Of a stretch of DNA of 60,000 nucleotides, positions 11,950-24,020 are shown in pieces. Where the stretch lies: assembly GCA_030704615.1 (NCBI GenBank), contig CM060734.1, positions 38,148,042 through 38,208,041 of the forward strand. The letters are read 5' to 3'. This DNA comes from Takakia lepidozioides (taxonomy: Eukaryota > Streptophyta > Takakiopsida > Takakiales > Takakiaceae). The notes below the pieces were generated by a model that saw only the letters and a list, made by a program, of their open reading frames with translations, did no database searches and was not told the DNA's origin. Both the position numbers and the translations under genes were made by a program. The first letter of the stretch is position 1. Every line of letters begins with the position of its first letter.

Positions 11950-13545
11950 TGGTGTCGCACACCTCACTTCGGTAAGCTCCCCTTCAAGTCATAGTTACTC
12001 GCTTTGATGCGCGCACCTAACTCCCAAACTGGCCGCCGGGCCAACTCGGAGCTTCGGCTGCTCACTGGGACATAACGGTCCCCCTTTGTTCCTCCACAAG
12101 ACCCTCGCTCACTTTGGGCCTAGTGGAAATTCCCTTTGGTTGTTGGCAGTCCGGAACAGCTCCCCACACCTTGGTCACTTTCCGGCTCGCACGCTTACTC
12201 ACTAGTTTTTGGTCACCAACGGGCTTGCACCGTTCTCGGGGTTACTACTCCCTATATATACTTCTGTGACTGTCCGCAGGGGTTTCACAAACAACCCAGT
12301 CATTTTATGGCGAACCACCACGAAGACCCTCGATTCCCGGTGATGAGTCGTGGTGAGTCTTGGCCCACCCACCACGGCCCCAATGGACCGTGATGAGTCC
12401 CAAGACTCCCCACGACTCCCACCATAAGGTCTCCGCCCCATGGTGAGTCCTAAGCCACCCCCACTAAGAACTAAGCTATCACCACCCCTCGTGGACCCAC
12501 CCCCACCGCGACCCGGTGTGCGGGGCTCCACCTAGCGAGCGACTCCGCCTCCTTGAGTGCCTTGGGCACTCAAGGGTGCTTCAGCCCCCATACCTATTGT
12601 TGCCACCGCCCCCACCACACGGGCAGCCCCTCTTGTGTCCCGACCCCCGGCCCTCAAGGCAAGGGGCCGCGACACACACCCCTACCAACAGGGAGTCGAT
12701 GTCATCATCGACTTGTCCATTTTGTAGAAACTAACATCCAAGTTGTGGCGTCCAACATCAAGGAGTTTGTTTCCGTACCATGGCGTACCATGGCAAAGAA
12801 CCAAACCCCCACTTGACTCTACTCTCCACTAGCTAGTTTGGCCAACTTCCTCCAAGTCTCGGCCGAGGGTGGAGCCTCTCAAGCTCCACCCAGTGCACTC
12901 TTCTTGACCCACTTCAAGGCCAAGGAACGATCTTCCTCGAGGATCGAATCGCCTTATTGCAACAACATTGCTTACGACCGCTCATGATGCCGCTTTTTGG
13001 CATCACCTTGAGCAAGGGTTCAACTTAAACCGATTTTTGACTAGGAAGATAACCTTGAACCAACTGTGCGCCCCAATCACTACAATTGGTTCCGCCTTTG
13101 GAATGTTGGCCTGAGGTATGGGAACACGCCGAAGCCGCACTACGACTTCGTCTCGAGGCTACACGATTATAGTACGTGAACGGAAGCACGTAGCTTCCGT
13201 GTTAGCCCGCACTACAAGGCAACCCCTTGGTAGCGCAGTTATAGTACGCGCACGCGCCAGGTGCGCACTAGCACGTGAACTCCCAAAGAAGGCGCAAGTT
13301 TCCTTGCCCCTTGGATGGGAGTCACCCGATTTTGGCACTGCGCAAATACACGATTAATCCAATTTACCTCTCCCACTTTTGTAAGCTAGCATGCATTCTA
13401 CACACTAGCCAACCATACCATGCATCACCATTCCCAACAACATATGACGCACAACATTTGGAAACCATTTCATTTATAAACAAAATTTGTACAACACAAG
13501 TTTTTGCAATCGGATTCCTGAGTTAGCTAAGCCGGACTAAGCATG
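11950..13545 (-). repeat. Putative 3' LTR of the Ty3 chromovirus
   Basis: On the minus strand the chromodomain frame ends at 13582. It is followed by a polypurine tract (AGTGGGGGAGG, plus-strand position about 13548-13558) and then TGCATGC, a usual LTR start. The next roughly 1.6 kb are noncoding and GC-rich, reaching about 11950, where TGTCGCACACC could be the reverse complement of a CA end. The opposite LTR is missing because the element is 5'-truncated, so the outer border is a guess. Confidence 0.55.
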
Positions 13546-13581
13546 CATTTCCTCCCCCACTATCCAAGGTTGATGTCCCCA

Positions 13582-15425
13582 TCAACGTTTCGTCCGCTTT
13601 TGAGGTCGCCCTTCGAAAGCTGCAACCGCCTCGGATGCGTTTCCTATTTCCAAGGCACGCACCCAAGTTGCCTCTACTTGATGATAGCCCTTCCATTTCA
13701 CGAGATACTCCGTTTCTCGATTCTTGAACCTCCTCGACTTAAGCACTGCCTCCACCTCGTACTCAGGTTCATTTTCATAATCCAACAGCACAAGTGGTGG
13801 ACGCAACACTTGATGCCGATTCGGACACGCTTCATCTTTGAAGTAAGGCTTCAAAAGGAAGACGTTGAATACCAGATACACCTTGTTGTTTGCCGGCAGC
13901 TCCAATTCATACACATCCTCATTCATAACCTTCCGGATGCGAAAGGGCCCCGCATACGAAGGTACGAACTTCGGACTCACTTCCGGAGGTAGTCAAAAAT
14001 TCTTGATGTTCAACCAGACCTCCGTGCCTGCCTCAAACTTAACTTCCCTCCGCTTCCGATTCGCCTGCCGTTCATACCGTTTCCTAGCTTTGGCAATGTT
14101 GTACTTTGCGAGCTCCAACAAACGCTCACGTTCTTCCAGCACCGCTGCTGCTGCCGGTTCCACAACGTCCTGGGCGGCCCAACTTGTCGGCACCAGAGGT
14201 GCTTTTCCATAGACCAATACGAAAGGGGAAACTCCTGTTGTGGAGCGTTTTGTGTTATTATAACAATACTCTGTCGCATCCAAGTGCTCCACCTAGTCTG
14301 ATTGGTCTGCCGACACATAACTCCGCAAGATCTGCTTCACCACGGAATTCACTCTTTCCGTTTGGCCGTCCGTCGTAGGTTGGAAGGCGGTACTCATCTT
14401 GAGCCTCATCCCCATTTTCTTCCAAAGTGCCCTCCAAAATTTACTTATAGACTTTGGATCGCGGTCCGAGACAGTATCATTCGGAAGTCCATGATGCTTG
14501 AAGACGTGGGCGAAGTAAAGTCGTCCCGTCTCCTGCGCCATTGTCGTCTCCTTAGTGGGAATGAAATGGCCCATTTTACTAAATCTATCCACCACCACCA
14601 TGATTGTATTGAATCCTCTTGATAGCGGTATAGCAGTCATGACATCCATCGAGACACTTTCCCAAGACCCCTCTGGAATCGGCAAGGGTTGTAACAGCCC
14701 CGCTTGCTTTTTGTACTCGTTCCGGTTTTGTTGGCATGTGGTGCATGTTTTGACATACTCCTTGGCCTCCTCCCTCAATTTGGGCCAGAAATACTCTTTC
14801 TTCAAGAGTGCCGCGGTGCGCTTTGGCTCCGCCGTGGCCTGCAAGCGGGCCATCGTGGCATTCTCTCAAGAGACTATCTCTGATCCCTCCTTTTAGCACG
14901 TAGAGACGCTTTTGCTTATACCGGAGCAGTCCATTGTGCAAGTGGAACTGCGATTTAATCCCCAACCTCAAGTCCCGCATCACGGCCTTCGTCATCTCAT
15001 CCTTTCAGTAAGCCTTCCGGATCTTCCTTTGGAGCGCTGTCTCGCCCCTTACACTAACATGAGCTGTTGCTTTCTACTGAAAGCATCAGCCACCACATTG
15101 TCTCGTCCCGGTTTATACTGGATATCCACGTCGAACACTGACAAAGTGTCTTGTCACCTAAGTTGTTTTGGGGACAACTTAGGCTGTGTGGCAAAATACT
15201 TCACCATGACATTGTCTGTGAACACCTTCACCGGGTTGGAACCAACATAGTGGCGCCAAAGCTCAAGGCAATGCACCACCACCTTCATTTATTTCTCGTG
15301 CGTAGGCCACCGCCGCTCCACTTCATTCAGTTTCTTACTTTCGTAAGCTACTAGACATCCATCCTGCATGAGCACACCCCCAAATGAGAGCTCATATTCT
15401 GTCAGTTGCCAACGCAATTCCATCA
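13582..15425 (-). pseudogene. Ty3 (Metaviridae) chromovirus pol remnant: RNase H, integrase, chromodomain
   Basis: Read on the minus strand from 15425: RNase H (GGVLMQDGCLVAYESKKL, LELWRHYVGSNP, then KPGRDNVVADAFSRK); the integrase zinc-binding region (LLRECHDGPLAGHGG, CTTCQQNR); the DDE core (VSMDVMTAIPLSRGF, VSDRDPKSISKFWR, STAFQPTTDGQTERVN); the integrase C-terminus (ATEYCYNNTKRSTTG, SPFVLVYGKAP); and a chromodomain (TEYLVKWKGYHQVEATW) just before the end. The order and the chromodomain identify a chromovirus. Protease, reverse transcriptase and gag are missing, with truncation at about 15425. From integrase to chromodomain the frame is single, broken only by TAG near 14292 (expected Trp) and TGA near 13990 (expected Arg). 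RNase H carries TAA and TGA stops, and a one-base shift lies near 14855. Confidence 0.93.
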
Positions 15426-15745
15426 GTGACGAAGGTCAACGAAGGTCAACACGAACATTTCAATCTGCCCAACGAACCTGCCCGGAAAAATTAAAATTTT
15501 AGAGTTTGAAATTGAATACAATATCACATTCCAAATGACAAAAGAGCCACCTTCGTTCAACTTAGGTCCAACAAATTTATATTTTCACCTGCATCCCTGA
15601 ACATTTTTGCAGCACACGATAAACCAAGGTAGAGATATAAATGGCTAAAAAACATGCAGATTTCTTCCACGTACATGCAACCTAGTTTCGAATGTTGCAG
15701 TGACCAAAGAAGCCATAAAGAGGGTCACCTTCGTTCACCAAAGGT
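15425..15745. repeat. Dispersed CACCTTCGTT motif copies beside methyltransferase-like copy 1
   Basis: The motif occurs inverted twice in GACGAAGGTCAACGAAGGTC (15425-15446) and direct as GCCACCTTCGTTCAAC (15548) and GTCACCTTCGTTCACC (15725). Similar motifs precede copy 3 (26.9-27.7 kb). They may be subterminal repeats of the element carrying these genes, but spacing is irregular and copies are few. Confidence 0.4.
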
Positions 15746-16259
15746 CATAGTCGATAGCTGGGCAACCCAAGATGTAAAAAATAGGAGGGCCGAAGGTACA
15801 AGCTTGACCCGGTCGAGTGTGATCAAATTCGGAGAAATCGACGGTGGGAATTCACATGCATCTACCATAGGGCACAATTGATAAATGTAACAATAGAAAA
15901 CGAGAGACCCTCGTACACTCTGGGTCATGTCAACTGCATGAATGGAATATATCTCTACACAATGACGACCAAGGAAAAAACAAAATGCGACAAAATGGAA
16001 GAATGCATTAACTGGGGAATGCAGTTTTGAACATTCGAGGAGATGGGAGAATTTGACATGCTTCATAAATGTAACACAGGTGGTAACAAATTGCAAGTAT
16101 TTGACAAATATCTTCTGGGGTTGTGTCATCTGATCTTATACACCACAACAAGCAAGGAGATCACATCGGACCTGGGATTAAATAGCATTATTACCCATTT
16201 TTTTGAAATGTGACATGTATGGTCCCAAAATGTAAATATCCCAAATGTGATGAAATGTG

Positions 16260-17331
16260 CTATTCAGAAGTATCCTCAGATCCCAAATCTATTACACAGT
16301 CGGGCAAAACATCGACTGAGCTTGTGCCCATACTACTGTTGGACATGTCACATGCCTCGGTAGCCTCGTCCAGAATATAAACATAACTATCATTCCCAAA
16401 TAAGGACTTCTTCCGTGTCCAGGTGATGGTGTTATCCCACTCCTTGTCGTGATTTGATGCCGCTTGTCTTTGGGCTGCCACCTCTGCATACATTGGGAGC
16501 TCCGGAAACAATTGTGGGCTCAAGGCCAACTCAACGTCGTAGGTATACAATGGTCCTCCCATCCTCCGCCTCTTCACGACCGGTTGCCTGAACATTTGTG
16601 GTCATATGGTCAAAACCACATACTGAATGGAAACGATTAATACAGCAACGTTGCAAGCAGGGTAATGAAATGACTCACTCACAAATCGCCCTCGCCATCT
16701 GATCCGTCCACAATATATTTGACCGCAGACTTTTGAGGAGGTTGCAAAGCAGCTCGTCTTTTCTTCTGACTGGAATCATTCAATCGCCGCAAAAGGTCTT
16801 CAAACAACTCTTTGTCCCCCTCCATTGCAACGATGTGTCTCCCGGATGTACTTGCCGCTTTCACCGAATTCCCTACAGTAGTAATTTAGACGGAATGAGA
16901 TCCAGTGAGATGCAGTGTAACTGTTAAAGCATAATACCTAGGAAGCCAAAGCCAGAAGGCGCGATATGATGAAGGTTTTACAAGACAAAAAGTGTAAAAA
17001 TGCCTACAAGCCAAACATATCCATAAATTTGTTAGAACTCCATATTGAAGGACCTCTGTCCCTAAATTGCTCACCTTGAAAGAACCGCAACTATTTGGAC
17101 TCTTTTGGATACACGGCCACAGTCTGTCATTGCAAATGCCCAATCACCAGATAAGAGGAGGAATGAGAAAATATTACCTGTTGATGCCGTGATATCCAAA
17201 ACCCTCGCACCCTCATAGGAACATAACTCCATGAGTGTTTGATAGAACGCAGGGGATTTTTCTTTGCGTCCTCTGTAAGGGTTGCCTTCGGGTGATACTG
17301 TCATCTCAGATGCTGGAAGATAGTGTCTCAA
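16260..17331 (-). pseudogene. Beta-class DNA methyltransferase-like protein, copy 1 (C-terminal half, spliced)
   Basis: Minus-strand exons carry the second half of a beta-class amino-methyltransferase fold: SPAFYQTLMELCSYEG then ARVLDITASTG (motif I) ending at 17178; a small exon 17123-17075; an exon from 16872 with SGRHIVAMEGDKELFEDLLR (the post-motif-I SxR...E segment) ending near 16680; and a last exon 16587-16260 with a basic VVKRRRM stretch and an acidic end at a TAA stop. The borders fit splice consensus (ACAG|GTAATA, GATTT|GTGAGT). The phase between 17075 and 16872 does not work with the sites I chose, so an exon may be missed or mutated. The first half, with motif IV, is not found upstream. 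Family members methylate adenine or cytosine amino groups; motif I here is TASTG instead of the usual (F/P)xGxG, so activity is doubtful. Confidence 0.6.
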
Positions 17332-17464
17332 CAGATCCCCGGTGAAACAATCCGAGTTCTTTGAAAAAGAGACCTTTGTTCACTGATCTGAAAGTCCTTG
17401 CAGGACTCCAGCACCAAACAATGCACTTCGAAGACAAATGTTTGTGCACATACAGAGGAAGGGA

Positions 17465-17580
17465 AACAGATTAGCACTCCAACAAATACCACCACAAGTG
17501 ATGGAAATGTAAATCAAAAGGGAAATAGATTAGCACTCCAAGGAACACCACCACAAACGCCTGAAATGTAAAGCATAAGA
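17465..17580 (+). repeat. Two direct copies of a 62-bp unit
   Basis: GGGAAACAGATTAGCACTCC at about 17461 recurs as GGGAAATAGATTAGCACTCC at about 17520. Both are followed by a CACCACAA and TGGAAATGTAAA tract. It lies just upstream of methyltransferase-like copy 1. Confidence 0.75.
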
Positions 17581-17624
17581 TCTCACCTTCCCTGTGTTGC
17601 AATTCAAAGCTTTGTCATTGATGC

Positions 17625-18178
17625 ATGTCCACACTAGAAGCATTCGTGTCATTTACCACTGGGGTAACGACTCATTTTGAGTCGTAAAAGTCAAAAAGCT
17701 GGGATCGACTGGAAGTTACAAACGACTAGTTACAACAGACGTGGTTGGGTTGGACATCTAATGATTGGAGTGGTAAAGGACGCAGACGCGTGAACAACTT
17801 CTCAGCAATTAATGAAGAACCACGTGGCGTAACCAAGCGGGCCGCCCGTGTGTCTGACCTTTTGGGCTGACTTTGACTTTTCCCTCCTGATGAGTGGACC
17901 GACTCACCGAAGCGCGGGGACACATGGACGCGGACGTGTATGACGATGTGGATGCCGACGTGGTGGCACCACGACGAGCAGCACTACTGCCACGTGGCCA
18001 CGGGCCCGGGGCGCCACGTGGTAGTAGACCACATAACTTGCAGTGCTACATGCCCAGTGGCAATTGCGACTGCGGAAGTTGGCGCAACCACTGCTTTACT
18101 ACTTTACATGAAGTGCTCGAAATTACTTGAACAATCATTCATAGTGATTCATGCTTTGGAGTTTTGGTGTTTGTAGTG
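17625..18178 (+). mobile_element. CACTA-like candidate with G-box-rich interior
   Basis: The left end CACTAGAAGCATTCGTGTC (17625) is repeated at 28765, and the right end is GTTTGTAGTG (18169-18178). The interior holds several ACGTGG/CCACGTG cores at 17820-18030 and a GACTCATTTTGAGTC hairpin near 17670. No transposase is present and I see no 3-bp target duplication, so a nonautonomous CACTA-like element is likely but not proven. CACGTG cores can bind bZIP or bHLH factors; here they may simply be subterminal repeats. Confidence 0.4.
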
Positions 18179-18479
18179 AGTCGACTAGTAATGCCATACA
18201 AGAGAACTAATCATGCATTAGAAATGCACAAACGATGAAAGACATGCCATGAAACAAAATGAAATGAAAATGAATGAAATGAAACAAAATGGTACTTTAT
18301 TACATCTGCGGAAAGCTCAAAGAGCTTATGGGACAAGTAAAAAAGCAGCCCAAAAGCTACTGCTGCTCTGGGGATTGCCTAAGGGTCAAGGCCTCGTGCA
18401 AGTAAGCTGCCAAGCAATTCTAATCCTCATAATGCAAGACTTCAGTGAGTTCCACGGAATAGACCATCTACCCATGGAG

Positions 18480-19760
18480 GTTTCTTGTAGTTATTGATCC
18501 ACAGGGAATCATAGGTAATCTTGTGCTTGAAATTTGGCCCTCTAGGATGAATCTGGACCACACTCTATCCCTGCTCCTTCAGCTATCCATGCCCCCTGCA
18601 CAAATCATGCATTCATCCTTGCCTTGCTGCTAGTAGCTGACAATGACAACCTACATTTGTTCTAGGAAACACCCAACTCAGCTTATCACACTAGTTCCTA
18701 TGCTCAATTGCATCTGCTACTCTCTGAAATGTAGCAGGCATTCACCTTTTTGCCTCGGTTGTCCCATCATTGACTGGGGGCAGAAAAGTATTCATTCCAC
18801 AGCTTCTCCTCATGTCTGTTACTTGTTTTTTGATACTTTCCTGTTGTCACATAGCAGTATCATGTCAAAGTCACTCCAAACTAGATTCACTCAACCAGCT
18901 AACTTGCAGAATTCAACATGGAAATTTTGGGCCGATTCTGATAAGAGGGAAAAACAGGGTGAAATGTGCTGAAGAAGATGCCTTCATTAACAATGTCTGA
19001 TTTTATCAATTGTGCCGTTGCTGCCAGTTGACCATCTACCCATGCAGGTTTCTTGTAGCTTCATAGTTAATCTGGAGCTTGAAGTCCGGCCCTCTTGGGT
19101 GAATCTGCTCCCACACTCTATCCTTGCTCCTTCAGCTATCCATGCCTCGCACGAATCATGCATACAACCTTGCCTTGTTGCTAGCAGTTGACGATGACAG
19201 CCTAGACTTGTTCTAGGAAGCACCCAACTCAACTTATCACACTAGTTCCTACGCTCAATTGCATCTGCTACTCTATATAATCCAACAAACATTCACCTTC
19301 TTGCCTCGATTGTCCCACCATTGACTGGGGTCAGAAAAGTATTCATTCCACAACTTCTCCTCGTCTGTGTTACCTGTTTCTGATACTTTCCTGTTGTCAC
19401 ATTAGCAGAATCATGTCAAAGTCACTCCAAACTATCAAAGCTTCACTCAACCAGCTAACTTGCAAAATTCAGACATGAATAATTAGGGGCGATTATGATA
19501 AGAGGGGAAAACAAGGTGAAATTGAAGAAGGTGCCTTCATTAGCAGTCATTACACTCTATCCTTCGCTCAGCCATATTGTTGAACACTCCCTGTCCACAA
19601 GGGTATTGTTCAGAATGACATTTGCCACAATTCCAGCTTTGACGATGCAACCATGGACAACTTTGCCCTTCCCCAGCAGGCTCGCACATGCACTACAAAT
19701 GCAAACAAAACTGGTTGTGGCAAACTGGGAGCAATATGTGTCAGAAGAAACCACTGATAC
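18480..19760 (-). pseudogene. PPR-derived repeat unit with tandem 3' segment
   Basis: On the minus strand 19754-19557 reads FVCICSACASLLGKGKVVHG then IVKAGIVANVILNN and DRECSTIWLS. This is a decayed run of plant pentatricopeptide repeats ending in a scrambled helix. Below it, a noncoding segment of about 558 bp (CCTTCAGCTATCCATGCC to GCTAACTTGCA...) is present twice in tandem, starting near 18559 and 19117. The same segment occurs twice at 58.94-59.6 kb beside another PPR relic. PPR proteins bind organellar RNA; this locus has no intact frame. Confidence 0.65.
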
Positions 19761-20182
19761 AAATTTACAGCTTACAGGCTGTCTCTATCCTCAAAATTGG
19801 CAGCACATCACCCGCTGCTATGACATTTATTGCCCTAGACACACATTGCTCTAACTGCCATCCCCCAAGATGCTACCCCCACCAGACTTCTCTCACTTGG
19901 GTCCTTGCAAGGCTGACTTCCAGCTTTGACTCTGTGCGTGGGGCCTATCGGACAACATACACCAGCAAGCCCTCCCCCTATCCTGCATCAATTCATCTCA
20001 GTCTTATCAACTGCACAACGTGTGATGGGAGTGAGTGCAACATGGGAAAGAGCCACAACACATGATGAGCTGTAGGGAAGAAGCAACATCGTGCAAGTAA
20101 AGCAAATGATGAAGCAGAAAGACAAGGCAACATGGGATAAGGGAAATGGGGTCCAAGGGCTGAGAAGGTCAACTGGTCAACA

Positions 20183-20791
20183 ATGAGGAACTGGCTCTGG
20201 AGCACTATGTTGATGATTAAAGGGAGCAGCAAATACATGTGGGGCATCGCAGCAAAGTGCATGCCAACGAGGGTCAGAATAGTGCAAGAAAGACTCCACG
20301 GATGGTGGGCAGCCAAGGGAGATGCAGTGAGACAAGGCACTCATGGCAAGGGAGCTGCCAAGACAAAACAGTTGATTAAGCTACAGAGAAAAAGGAAAGC
20401 ACAAGATCAACTACGAGGAAAAGTAGCAATTCAGGCATGGGAGCTGCTGCTAAAACATGAGGAGGAAGACATACGAGGTGAAGCATCAAGGGAACCGGTA
20501 GAAGATGAGGAAGATGGAGCACACTTTCCTGTCAAAGGTTGGCGGTCGAAGAATGCAACCCAGCAATCAGAAAGTGAGGCACCCGTGGCTGGACTGCTGC
20601 AAAGAGGTACAAAGACAGGAGCTGAGAATGAGATGTTGCCTTTCGTTGAAGTTCCCCACACAAGGGCTGTTTGGCAAGCAAAACCCCAGGCAAGGATGAG
20701 AGGTGAATCTGGGATAAAACCAGCAGCTGGAAGTGAGGAAAGACACAAGGAAGGGCATCAATACCTTGTCAAATCTAAGGGTGATGGCTGA
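20183..20791 (+). CDS. Hypothetical polar ORF (202 aa)
   Basis: An open frame from an ATG, rich in Lys, Glu, Gln and Arg (KLQRKRKAQDQ, LLKHEEEDIRGEASREP), with no membrane segment, signal or domain I recognise. It is longer than most chance frames here and follows an A-rich, purine-biased strand. That bias by itself can lengthen open frames. It could be a gag-like remnant or noise. Confidence 0.2.
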   Translation: MRNWLWSTMLMIKGSSKYMWGIAAKCMPTRVRIVQERLHGWWAAKGDAVRQGTHGKGAAKTKQLIKLQRKRKAQDQLRGKVAIQAWELLLKHEEEDIRGEASREPVEDEEDGAHFPVKGWRSKNATQQSESEAPVAGLLQRGTKTGAENEMLPFVEVPHTRAVWQAKPQARMRGESGIKPAAGSEERHKEGHQYLVKSKGDG

Positions 20792-21238
20792 AGAAAATTA
20801 AACAAGGACTGGAAGTATGGGAGCAGCAATCGCATGAAGAAAAATCTGCCTGAGAGGCTGAAGAGTGAAAGGGAGGAAGACAGGCACCTCGCTTATGAAA
20901 AGTGGAAGGGCAGGGTAGAAAACCTGATGCCTGAAACTGATGGGAGCTCGTGGGAGAGAAAATGTTGTGAAGCGTTTCATGATGGGGCTATTCAATTAGC
21001 CTAAGCCCAAAAATTGTTGGAGGATGGATAGAAACTTGTAGACCTTTGACTGTACATCATGATTGAATAAACGTTGTTTTCAATTGTGTTTGTCTCGTAC
21101 CATCATGTGTTAATGGTTTGTTACTTGGCCATAGCACCTAGGTCCATCATATGGGATAATCAAGCACCACACCCACGAATCTTGACACTCGCAAAGTTTC
21201 AAATCAATCTAAAATCATTTGGCAAGGGAACAATTGGT

Positions 21239-22093
21239 TCACCCATTGACCCGGTGTACACTGTGTGCCGACTCAGGCCCAGCAGGGACACGTCTTTTAT
21301 TTCTCTTCTCCTCCGCTTTCGCGTGCAGATCTTTCTCCGATTCGTCAACAAGTCCGCCAGACATGTCTAGGTACCACGGGCATCCAACGAGATGCGCGAC
21401 ATGCCATTGTTTCTGCATGTTTGGTAGGTAGACACAGCTTGGGCCCGCCACGGTCCAAGCCATGAAGAACGGTGGCTCTTGAGCCAGGGCCCCTGTCTTA
21501 AGAAGCACGTATTTCATATACCTGCAAGACAGTCAGCATGCGTGAGCACAAGTTATGACCATGTATTCGCAAAGTGCAACCGGAAAGATAAAGTGCGAAT
21601 GCGGTGCCGCATTTCCTAGACAAACCTCATAACCCAGCTTTTGCAAACAACGGGAGCTGGGCTTCACCTGTACATAATTCACATTGCAGCTTTTCCTGCC
21701 CCCTCCTGGTGTGTAAACTCCATGCTCCTTGTTGTTGTTTGCAGCTCCTTGGCGAAGAGGTTGTCCTTGTACGCACATCTGAAACGTGTCACGTAATCTT
21801 CCAATGTCTGTGTTCCATCCCATTTAACGTACAAGCCGAACGAATTTGTATGCATTACGACTTGCTCCTTCGCATTCGTCATTACCTGCGTTTCCAACAT
21901 GCATGTCACGTAGCAATTCACGGAATTCATTCCAGCAAAGCAAAGCGGGGGAAGTACCTTGAATTACCTGGAACCACCAAGTCATGCGGTTGAGCCACAC
22001 ATCCAATGCAGGGTCGGAAACTTCGAGTGGAAAAGACCACATGGTCCTTATACTCTCCGATGCATTCCAGATCGGGCTCAGCAAAGAAGGCAC
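21239..22093 (-). CDS. Spliced coding region with CPWYLD motif, divergent to methyltransferase-like copy 2
   Basis: Minus-strand segments join at consensus sites: ALDVWLNRMTWWFQ|GTAATT to GCAG|GTAATGACG, giving VMTNAKEQVVMHTNSFGLYV and DYVTRFRCAYKDNLFAKELQ. A later exon after TTGCAG (about 21520) reads YMKYVLLKTGALAQ, QKQWHVAHLVGCPWYLDMS and a Lys/Glu-rich tail. The last exon resembles the start of copy 3 (CASLCPWYLD then a K/E-rich helix, 27.93-28.17 kb), which links this region to the methyltransferase-like family. The intron before the last exon contains one 22-bp palindrome (21595-21616). The product is unrecognised. Exon borders, start and stop are provisional, and it overlaps the first 90 bp of the plus-strand ORF at 22006. 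Confidence 0.35.
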
Positions 22094-23887
22094 TCTTCAA
22101 CCCCCCGGAGGGGCACCCTTTCGAGCCGGTGGAAATGAAGAGGCCGAAAGTGGAGCCAGAAACAATAGTTCAGTGTGTCAATGAGAGTTTCTTGGCGGCT
22201 TTGGATGGACGTGCAGCCAAGTTGGCATACATCAAGACCATGGAGGGTCTGAAGGGCAGAGCACTGAAGAAGGCGGCTGAAGCAAAACCTTCCGACACCC
22301 CTGGGTTTCTGAAGATGGTCTCGTTCTTTGAGAAGGTGTGTGCAGGGAAGGATTGCAGGAGGGGCGGAAAAGCCACCGAGTGGTCTTGCGATATGATCAT
22401 CTTGGATATTCCGGACGGAGAGCCTATGGAAGGACTGCAAGCTTTGCCATCTTGGAACAGGTACTCCGAGGACTTTTGGAAGAAAGGATTCGGGCTCGTC
22501 TGCATGGTGTTGGACGACAGAGGCTGTGTGGTTGTCCTGGCGAGCAGAGGCAAAAACACGGAGACAGGAATTGCGAAGTGGAACCGCAAGAGCGCCGTCC
22601 CAATTCTGAAGAAGAAGTGGACTTGCATCAACACATTGGGCCTTCGGTCGGAAGGGAAGAAGGTAATTAGGACATTAGCAATCGTCCTTTCATTTTGTAA
22701 CCTGTTTTGAAATGCGGTGCCGCATTCGATTTCTAATCGTTCCCCACTGTGTATGCAGACGAAGCAGTTCGATGCATACTGCTTTGTGAAGGAGAACTTG
22801 ACCTTTGCTTTTCGGAAGGAGGGATTGCTGGTTGACCCGAACTGCGACCCCATCGATTACGACGTCCTGTTCAACAACGTTCCCACGGAACTCCTCCCCC
22901 ATAGCCTCACTTCAACGGATCCCCTGCGGTATTCACGGACTCGGAGCCCTGCCTTCATCCAGACAATTATGGAGGCATGCACTGACTTAGAAGGCAGAGT
23001 GCTGGACCTCATCTGTGGAACAGGTATGCAGATTCTTGTACTATGCTGTTCTGTGAATTCTCATTCCGTTCAAATTCGCCATGTGTGAAGGGCCATTTAT
23101 TAATGAGTGGATGGCATTGTAACATGTGCCTCAATGTGGGCTGGGCGATGTTCCGACCGACACCTCTTTGCCTACGAGGAGGACACATCCGTCTAGGGAT
23201 TCCATCTGGAAGTGCTTCAACGGAATGTGAAGGCTCCAATCGAAGCCAAAGATTCCCCGGATGAGGAGTCGGACTCGGAGGAAGAGACAGTGGACATTGA
23301 TGCCGAGGAGAACCCGGAATACGAGTGAGTGCAAACATTGTAAGTTTGCAAAGCCTTCTGGGTGATTTTTTCTCACACGCATTTCCGGACTGTGGTGGGT
23401 GATTGTTATGTGCAGGATTCCAGGATCCGGGTCGAAACCTATAGGGCCTACATTTCTTGCCAGGAGGAATGTCCCGTTCTTTGCGAGGACCGACTTCATG
23501 AAGAGCCCGGTGAAGGACTACTCCCTTCCTAGTTATGCAGCTAAACTCGCAAAAACAGCGATTAGACGATATGAGAATCCCAGTAAAGTAGAGCTGATTT
23601 TGGAGAGGGCTAGGGAGGACAGAAGGATAAGGAAAGAGTTAGCAGCAACAGAGAAAGGTAGACGGGTGCGAAAGTATATATGTGATTCGGCGGAAGAGAG
23701 CGATGCAGACAGGGAGGACGACGACCCAACGGAGGTGAGATGGTCGGTTCCGCAAGGGGAAGATGGGATTTTCGAAAGCCTGGCCAACGAGCAGTCCGCT
23801 GGACATGAGAAAGGCAATGAAGGGGTGGAAGGGGAGCAGGACAGTCAAGGACAGGACGACAATAGTGATGATTTTCAAGATTCATAG
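22006..23887 (+). pseudogene. Beta-class DNA methyltransferase-like protein, copy 2 (most complete)
   Basis: Exon 1 runs from ATG 22006 (or 22135, MKRPKVEPE, NLS-like) to 22661 at AAG|GTAATT; exon 2 is 22759-23023; later exons lie at about 23150-23325 and 23415-23887. Order of features: CDMIILDIPDGEP (22390-22425) in the place of motif IV; a LDDRGCVVVLAS strand; DAYCFVKENLTFAF; SPAFIQTIMEACTDLEG; RVLDLICGTG (motif I, ending 23023); CSDRHLFAYEEDTSV (post-motif-I SxR..E segment); and a long Lys/Glu tail. Motif IV before motif I is the beta-class permutation. The DPPY-type catalytic tetrapeptide is replaced by DIPD. An in-frame TAG at 23194-23196 follows EEDTSV, and no acceptor fits the exon after 23023, so the copy is probably broken. 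If translated, the N-terminal half would remain as a truncated protein. Confidence 0.6.
22707..22729. repeat. 22-bp palindrome inside intron 1 of methyltransferase-like copy 2
   Basis: GAAATGCGG, a TG centre and CCGCATTC lie 46 bp after the intron 1 donor. This is the same design as the array at 24.0-24.6 kb. A further copy at 21595-21616 sits in a putative intron of the divergent neighbour. Confidence 0.85.
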
Positions 23888-24020
23888 AATTTTAATTAAC
23901 TCTCTGTACATTTACATTCTCTTCCAGAGTATATAAAGGAAATTCTCCCCGTCCTTGATGTCCCCTCTCCCATGTGCTTCTAAAGGACACCATCTTCCAA
24001 ATCACGTCCTTCCCAAAACC

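Noticed and set aside
17820-18030. Cluster of CACGTG G-boxes as a stress promoter
   Set aside because: No gene starts next to it, and similar ACGTGG clusters occur in the other CACTA-like candidate at 57.9-58.1 kb.
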